Origin: Planctomycetota bacterium
GTDB taxonomy: Bacteria; Planctomycetota; Phycisphaerae; Phycisphaerales; SM1A02
Length of the DNA: 35,611 bases
Assembly (NCBI GenBank): GCA_022562915.1
Contig: JADFOJ010000033.1
Span: forward strand, 1 to 35,611
Direction of reading: 5' to 3'
Shown here: one piece after another, positions 31,810 through 35,611 of the stretch
How the letters are laid out: every line of letters starts with the position of its first letter
Numbering within the stretch: the first letter of the stretch is position 1
Notes under the pieces: model-generated
The model's input: only the letters and a program-made list of their open reading frames with translations
Told to the model about the DNA's origin: nothing
Databases searched by the model: none
Program-made: the position numbers and the translations under genes

Positions 31810-32972
31810 ACCGTCCCGTCCAACGCCGCGCGAAGGTCCTCGACCAGGTCATTCGCATCCTCGATGCCGACCGACAGACGGACCAGGCTGTCGGTGACGC
31901 CCAGCCGCCGGCGCTCGGCAGGCGGCACGTTCGCATAGGCCGTCACTGCGGGCCGGATGATGAGCGATTCCACGCCGCCCAGGCTCACCGCCACGATGGG
32001 GATGGTCACGCCCTCCAGGAACTGCCGGGCCGCCGGCACCCCGTCGACGAAATCAAAGCTCATCATCCCACCGTATCCGTCGAACAGTTCGGCGGCGCGA
32101 CCGTGACCGCGGTTCGATGCCAGGCCCGGATAGTTCACGACGCTGATCGCGGCGTGTTTCTCGAGGAAGTCCGCGATCCGCCCGGCGCTGTCGTTCTGGC
32201 GGCGTACCCGTAACGCGAGCGTCTTGATACCGCGATGAAGCAGGAAGCAGGCGTGCGGATCGAGCGTGCCGCCCAGATGATTGAGCAGGAGGCGCAGTTC
32301 ATCCACGAGGTCGGCCCGGCCGATGATCGCGCCCGCGGCGAGATCGTTGTGGCCGTTGAGGTACTTCGTGCAACTGTGCAGCGACAGGTCAATCCCGATC
32401 TCGGCGGGCCGGAAGTTCACGGGGCTGGCGAAGGTGTTGTCCACCATCGACACGAGGTTGTGTGCGCGGGCGAATTCGACGAACGCCCGCAGATCCGGGA
32501 CCTGCATGAGCGGGTTGGTGATCGACTCCATGTAGATGACACGGGAATTGTCGCGCAACGCGGCGGGCCAGCTTGCCGGAAGCATGGGGTCGATGAACGT
32601 GCAGCTCATTCCAAACCGTGGCAGGTCCTCTGCCAGGAACCCGCGCGTGCCGCCGTAGGGGCAGTCCAGCGCAAGCATGTGGTCGCCGGAGCGCAGCACG
32701 CCGAGAATGGCGGTGGTAATCGCCGCCATCCCGCTGGAGGTGACCAAGGCACTCTCGGCGCCCTCCAGGGCCTTCAGCTTGCGATGAAGGACCTCGTGGT
32801 TGGGCGTGTTGTTGAGTCGGACGTACCGAAGGGCGTGGTAGTCCGTCTCACCCTCGTAGAGATAGGTGGAGGACTGAAAGATCGGCATCGCCACCGCTCC
32901 GCCGATTCGGGGCTGTGGCTCGCCGGCATGGACGGCCTTGGTGTCGATCGTCGTGAAGGGTGTAGTGGGCAT
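31806..32972 (-). CDS. Trans-sulfuration PLP enzyme, cystathionine gamma-synthase/lyase family
   Basis: A 388-residue Cys/Met metabolism PLP enzyme. Visible marks: N-terminal TKAVHAGEPQPRIGGAVAMP, SSGMAAIT (79-86), YMESITNPLMQVPDL (147-161), VDNTFASPVNFRPA and the PLP lysine K203 in LHSCTKYLNGHND. The C-terminal SLGGVESLIIRPA is complete. The family includes cystathionine gamma-synthase, gamma-lyase, beta-lyase and O-acetylhomoserine sulfhydrylase; the sequence does not settle which. ATG 32972 was preferred over a start 18 codons upstream because GGAAG precedes it and the family begins here. It overlaps the lipoprotein gene. The 75-base gap to the divergent dipeptidase gene must hold both promoters. 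Confidence 0.88.
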   Translation of the reverse strand: MPTTPFTTIDTKAVHAGEPQPRIGGAVAMPIFQSSTYLYEGETDYHALRYVRLNNTPNHEVLHRKLKALEGAESALVTSSGMAAITTAILGVLRSGDHMLALDCPYGGTRGFLAEDLPRFGMSCTFIDPMLPASWPAALRDNSRVIYMESITNPLMQVPDLRAFVEFARAHNLVSMVDNTFASPVNFRPAEIGIDLSLHSCTKYLNGHNDLAAGAIIGRADLVDELRLLLNHLGGTLDPHACFLLHRGIKTLALRVRRQNDSAGRIADFLEKHAAISVVNYPGLASNRGHGRAAELFDGYGGMMSFDFVDGVPAARQFLEGVTIPIVAVSLGGVESLIIRPAVTAYANVPPAERRRLGVTDSLVRLSVGIEDANDLVEDLRAALDGTV

Positions 32973-33047
32973 GATGGTGCTTCCGGTTGGCGGTGCTTGG
33001 TAGTATCTTCGAGCGACCCGGGACACTGTCTGAAAGGAGTACCTCCG

Positions 33048-34349
33048 ATGATGAAGCGTACCGTGACGGCGGGCATCATTGGGTTGGCGGCCCTGATCTC
33101 AGTCTCGACGGCCTCGATGGTTGCGGCGGCCGCGGCGCCCGGCACCGATGGTGACCTCCAGAGGCGGGCACGCCGCCTGCTGCGGGAAGTGCCGCTGATC
33201 GACGGGCACAACGACACGCCCTGGCAGTATCGCAAGCGCGTGAGCCTCAGGATCAACGACCTGGACTTCGGCGCAGACCTGAGTGAGCTCGAGCCGCCGA
33301 TGCACACGGACCTCGCCCGGTTGCGTGAAGGCGGCGTCGGCGCCCAGTTCTGGTCCGTCTTCATTCCGATACCGCAGCGGGGCGGCCGCCCCGGCGACGC
33401 TCGAACCGTGATCGAGCAGATCGACTTCGTCAAACGGCTGGTTGACCGCTACCCGGACGATCTCGAGCTGGCACTGACAGCGGACGATATTGAGCGCATA
33501 CATCGTGCCGGCAGGATCGCCTCGCTCATCGGCATGGAAGGCGGCCACTCGATCGAGGACTCGCTGGCGGTGCTCCGCGCGACGTACGAACTCGGCGCGC
33601 GGTACATGACGATCGCGCACGTCAAGAACACCAGGTGGGCGGACTCGGCCACGGACGATGCCGAGTTCGACGGCCTGGCCGACTTCGGACGCGAGGTGAT
33701 CCGGGAGATGAACCGGCTCGGCATGATCGTGGACCTGTCACACGTGTCGCCCGCGACGATGCACGACACGCTGGACATCACCGCCGCACCGGTGATCTTT
33801 TCCCACTCGTCGGCGTTTGCCGTGTGCCGGCACGTACGCAACGTCCCGGACGACGTGCTGCGGCGCGTCCGCACCAACGGGGGGGTCGTGATGATCACGT
33901 TCCTGGGCTATTACGTTTCGGAGGACCTCCGGACCTGGGACGTGCGACGCCGGGCCGAACGTGACGCCATCGCCGGCGGGCAGGACACGCCCGCAGTCAA
34001 TCGGCTCATGGCCGACTGGGAACGGGCCAATCCCAAACCCCGGGCCACGATCGCGCAGGTCGCCGACCACATCGATCACGTGCGGGCCCTGATCGGGGTG
34101 GACCACATCGGCCTCGGCGGCGACTATGACGGCACGTCCTCGCTGCCGGAGGGAATGCAGGACGTCTCGACGTATCCCGCGCTGATCGTGGAGCTGCTGA
34201 GGCGGGGTTATTCCGACGACGACGTCAAGAAGATCATCGGGCTCAACGTGCTTCGCGTCATGCGCGACGTCGAGACGACCGCGGCGACGCTGCAGGCCTC
34301 GACCGAACCGTCCGAGGCGTTGTTCATCGAGGCGGACTCCGCCGATTGA
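33048..34349 (+). CDS. M19 (renal) dipeptidase, exported
   Basis: A 433-residue zinc dipeptidase of family M19. A signal peptide is visible (TAGIIGLAALISVSTASMVAAAAAPG, cleavage near 30), so it is periplasmic or exported. Active-site marks: H54-x-D56 in LIDGHNDTPWQ, bridging E164 in LIGMEGGHSIED, H232 in IVDLSHVS, H253 in IFSHSSAFAVCRHVRNVPDD, and the final aspartate in GLGGDYDG. Conserved neighbours (KNTRWADSAT, GGVVMITFLGYYV, KKIIGLNVLRV) are intact. AAAGGAG precedes the ATG at 9 bases. Its stop is followed by a 20-base tandem repeat. Confidence 0.92.
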   Translation: MMKRTVTAGIIGLAALISVSTASMVAAAAAPGTDGDLQRRARRLLREVPLIDGHNDTPWQYRKRVSLRINDLDFGADLSELEPPMHTDLARLREGGVGAQFWSVFIPIPQRGGRPGDARTVIEQIDFVKRLVDRYPDDLELALTADDIERIHRAGRIASLIGMEGGHSIEDSLAVLRATYELGARYMTIAHVKNTRWADSATDDAEFDGLADFGREVIREMNRLGMIVDLSHVSPATMHDTLDITAAPVIFSHSSAFAVCRHVRNVPDDVLRRVRTNGGVVMITFLGYYVSEDLRTWDVRRRAERDAIAGGQDTPAVNRLMADWERANPKPRATIAQVADHIDHVRALIGVDHIGLGGDYDGTSSLPEGMQDVSTYPALIVELLRRGYSDDDVKKIIGLNVLRVMRDVETTAATLQASTEPSEALFIEADSAD

Positions 34350-34362
34350 CCGTCCGGGTCCG

Positions 34363-34439
34363 TGGCGCCACACGCGGGTATCTGGCGCCATAGGCGGGTA
34401 TCTGGCGCCATAGGCGGGTATCCGGCGCCATACGCGGGT
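34363..34439. repeat. 20-base tandem repeat, about four copies
   Basis: Units of the form TGGCGCCATAGGCGGGTATC lie at 34363-34382, 34383-34402, 34403-34422 and (degenerate) 34423-34439. The middle units are the closest to each other. They hold a GGCGCC palindrome. The repeat lies between two genes that converge, in a 101-base gap. There are no spacers, so it is not a CRISPR array. Confidence 0.9.
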
Positions 34440-34450
34440 TGTTTGAACGT

Positions 34451-35608
34451 TCACTGGCGGCGACCCTTGCCGCGATGGATGGCGCCCGGCCCGTATCGGT
34501 GTTCAATGGCGTCGGTGACCTCGTCGATCCGCCGTCGCCGTTGATCCGCATCGTCCGTGAACAGCTCGAGTTGCTCGCCCTGGCTGGTGAGGTGGCTCGC
34601 CCCGAAGCCGATCAGCCGGACGGGCCGAAACGACCTCGCCCAGCGATCGAACAGCCGGCGCCCCGCCGGCCACAGGCGATCGCTGCGATCCGTCGCCTCG
34701 CCGAAGGACTGCGACCGCGTGATCGTCTGGAAGTCGCCGTAGCGGATCTTGACGGTCACCGTGCCCGCGCGGAGTCCATGGCGGCGCAGCCTGCCGCCCA
34801 CCTGCTGCACGTGCTCCAGCAGCACGTCGCGCACGACCTGGGCATCGCCAACGTCCACCGCGAAGGTCTGCTCCTGGCTGATGCTCTTCGCCCGGCTGTC
34901 GGGAACCACCTCCCGGTCATCCTCGCCCCGCGACAGCGCCACCAGCCGCCCGGCGTGCGAGCCGAGCGCCTTCTCGAGGACCTTCGCCGGATAGCCCTGG
35001 AGGTCGCCGAAGGTCGTGATCCCCAGGTCGCCCAGTCTTCTCTCCATGGCGGGTCCGACACCCCACATGCGGCCGATGGGCAGCCCGGAGAGTGTCCGGC
35101 GGATCCGGTCCGGATCGATCACGGTCAGACCGTCGGGCTTGTTCATCTCCGAGGCGAGCTTGGCGAGGAACTTGTTCGGGGCGACGCCGACGGAGGCGGT
35201 GATGCCGATGTCCCGGACGATCCGATGCCTGATGGAGGCGCCGATCCGTCGGGGTTCGCCGTGCAATCGCGTGGAGCCGGTCACGTCGAGAAATGCCTCG
35301 TCGATGCTCAGCGGCTGCACGAGCGGCGTGTACGACTCGAGGATTTCGAAGACGATCGCCGAGACCTCGCGATAGCGCCGACCTCGCGGTGGCACGATGA
35401 CGACTCCCGGACAGCAGCGCCTGGCGATCGACATGGGCTGAGCGGAGTGACACCCGAACGCCCTGGCCTCATACGACGCGGCCGCAACCACGCCGCGGGG
35501 CCCGTCGCCGCCGACGAGCACCGGCTTGCCGCGGAGTTCCGGCTGATCGAGCTGCTCGATCGACGCGAAGAACGCATCCATGTCCACGTGCAGGATGGCG
35601 CGATGCAT
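34451..35608 (-). CDS. dinB: DNA polymerase IV (DinB), Y-family
   Basis: A 385-residue Y-family translesion polymerase. Palm catalytic acids are in ILHVDMDAFFASIEQL (D9) and PLSIDEAFLDVTGS (D-E pair near 104-105), the thumb/HhH region is VGVAPNKFLAKLASEMNKPDGLTVI and LPIGRMWGVGPAMERRLGDLGI, followed by the little finger SISQEQTFAVDV. The C-terminal residues after about 340 (QLELFTDDADQRRRRIDEV) look like a beta-clamp-binding motif QLELF. The protein starts three bases from the window end, so a start further upstream cannot be excluded, but MHRAILHVDMDAFFAS is the usual beginning. Confidence 0.94.
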   Translation of the reverse strand: MHRAILHVDMDAFFASIEQLDQPELRGKPVLVGGDGPRGVVAAASYEARAFGCHSAQPMSIARRCCPGVVIVPPRGRRYREVSAIVFEILESYTPLVQPLSIDEAFLDVTGSTRLHGEPRRIGASIRHRIVRDIGITASVGVAPNKFLAKLASEMNKPDGLTVIDPDRIRRTLSGLPIGRMWGVGPAMERRLGDLGITTFGDLQGYPAKVLEKALGSHAGRLVALSRGEDDREVVPDSRAKSISQEQTFAVDVGDAQVVRDVLLEHVQQVGGRLRRHGLRAGTVTVKIRYGDFQTITRSQSFGEATDRSDRLWPAGRRLFDRWARSFRPVRLIGFGASHLTSQGEQLELFTDDADQRRRRIDEVTDAIEHRYGPGAIHRGKGRRQ

Positions 35609-35611
35609 GAC

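Noticed and set aside
34363..34439. Possible CRISPR array
   Set aside because: Units are directly adjacent, without variable spacers.
33738..34454. Minus-strand open frame with repeated peptide MAPDTRVWR across the 20-bp repeat
   Set aside because: Formed by reading the 20-bp tandem repeat and the back of the dipeptidase; no ribosome site or family.

Overview
The window is a high-GC, tightly packed bacterial stretch: most genes join by ATGA, GTGA or TGATG stop/start overlaps, and one incomplete gene (sufC) lies at the left edge. No rRNA, tRNA or CRISPR array was seen. The host is probably a Gram-negative environmental bacterium. The two-component proteins with CHASE-like, GAF and HWE modules, the lipoprotein, and the complex-iron-sulfur molybdoenzyme would fit Planctomycetota or a similar phylum, but the sequence alone does not prove this.

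Layout. (1) 1-3757: end of a suf operon for Fe-S cluster assembly (sufC-sufD-sufS-sufU-sufT-like), closed by a long perfect inverted repeat that begins inside the last codons. (2) 4052-13366: the outstanding feature, an eleven-gene same-strand ubiquitin-like conjugation cluster. It reads: FHA-like/RING-like protein, E1, E2, unknown protein, ubiquitin-like protein 1, JAB peptidase, ARC/Mpa-like AAA ATPase, ubiquitin-like protein 2, E2-like PRTRC-B protein, JAB PRTRC-A-like protein, ThiF PRTRC-like protein. It is in effect two complete ubiquitin-like/E1/E2/JAB sets flanking one AAA ATPase. The first set resembles eukaryote-like RING/E2 systems and the second resembles PRTRC cassettes. (3) 13371-15418: two divergent DNA-binding-type proteins with a promoter-rich, AT-rich gap between them, likely regulators of the neighbouring cluster. 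(4) 15461-23579: ferritin, a fused 4Fe-4S/NrfD-like membrane subunit, a molybdopterin oxidoreductase, and on the other strand a flavoprotein fused to a NosR/NapH-like polyferredoxin: an electron-transfer module of unknown substrate. (5) 23830-26104: a secreted protein with an acidic DDDW tail, an ECF sigma factor and a membrane protein, translationally coupled. (6) 26118-31134 (minus strand): two histidine kinase/response regulator pairs, one with a diguanylate cyclase output, the other split by an in-frame TGA. (7) 31201-35608: lipoprotein, Cys/Met-metabolism PLP enzyme, M19 dipeptidase, a 20-bp tandem repeat, and DNA polymerase IV.

How it could work together (inference): in the ubiquitin-like cluster the two E1 proteins would adenylate the C-termini of the two ubiquitin-like proteins. 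The E2 (Cys145) and the RING-like protein would pass the first to targets, the JAB proteins would mature or remove the modifiers, and the AAA ATPase would unfold modified proteins. Several dispersed inverted repeats sit directly at gene ends and look like non-autonomous mobile or REP-like elements serving as terminators.
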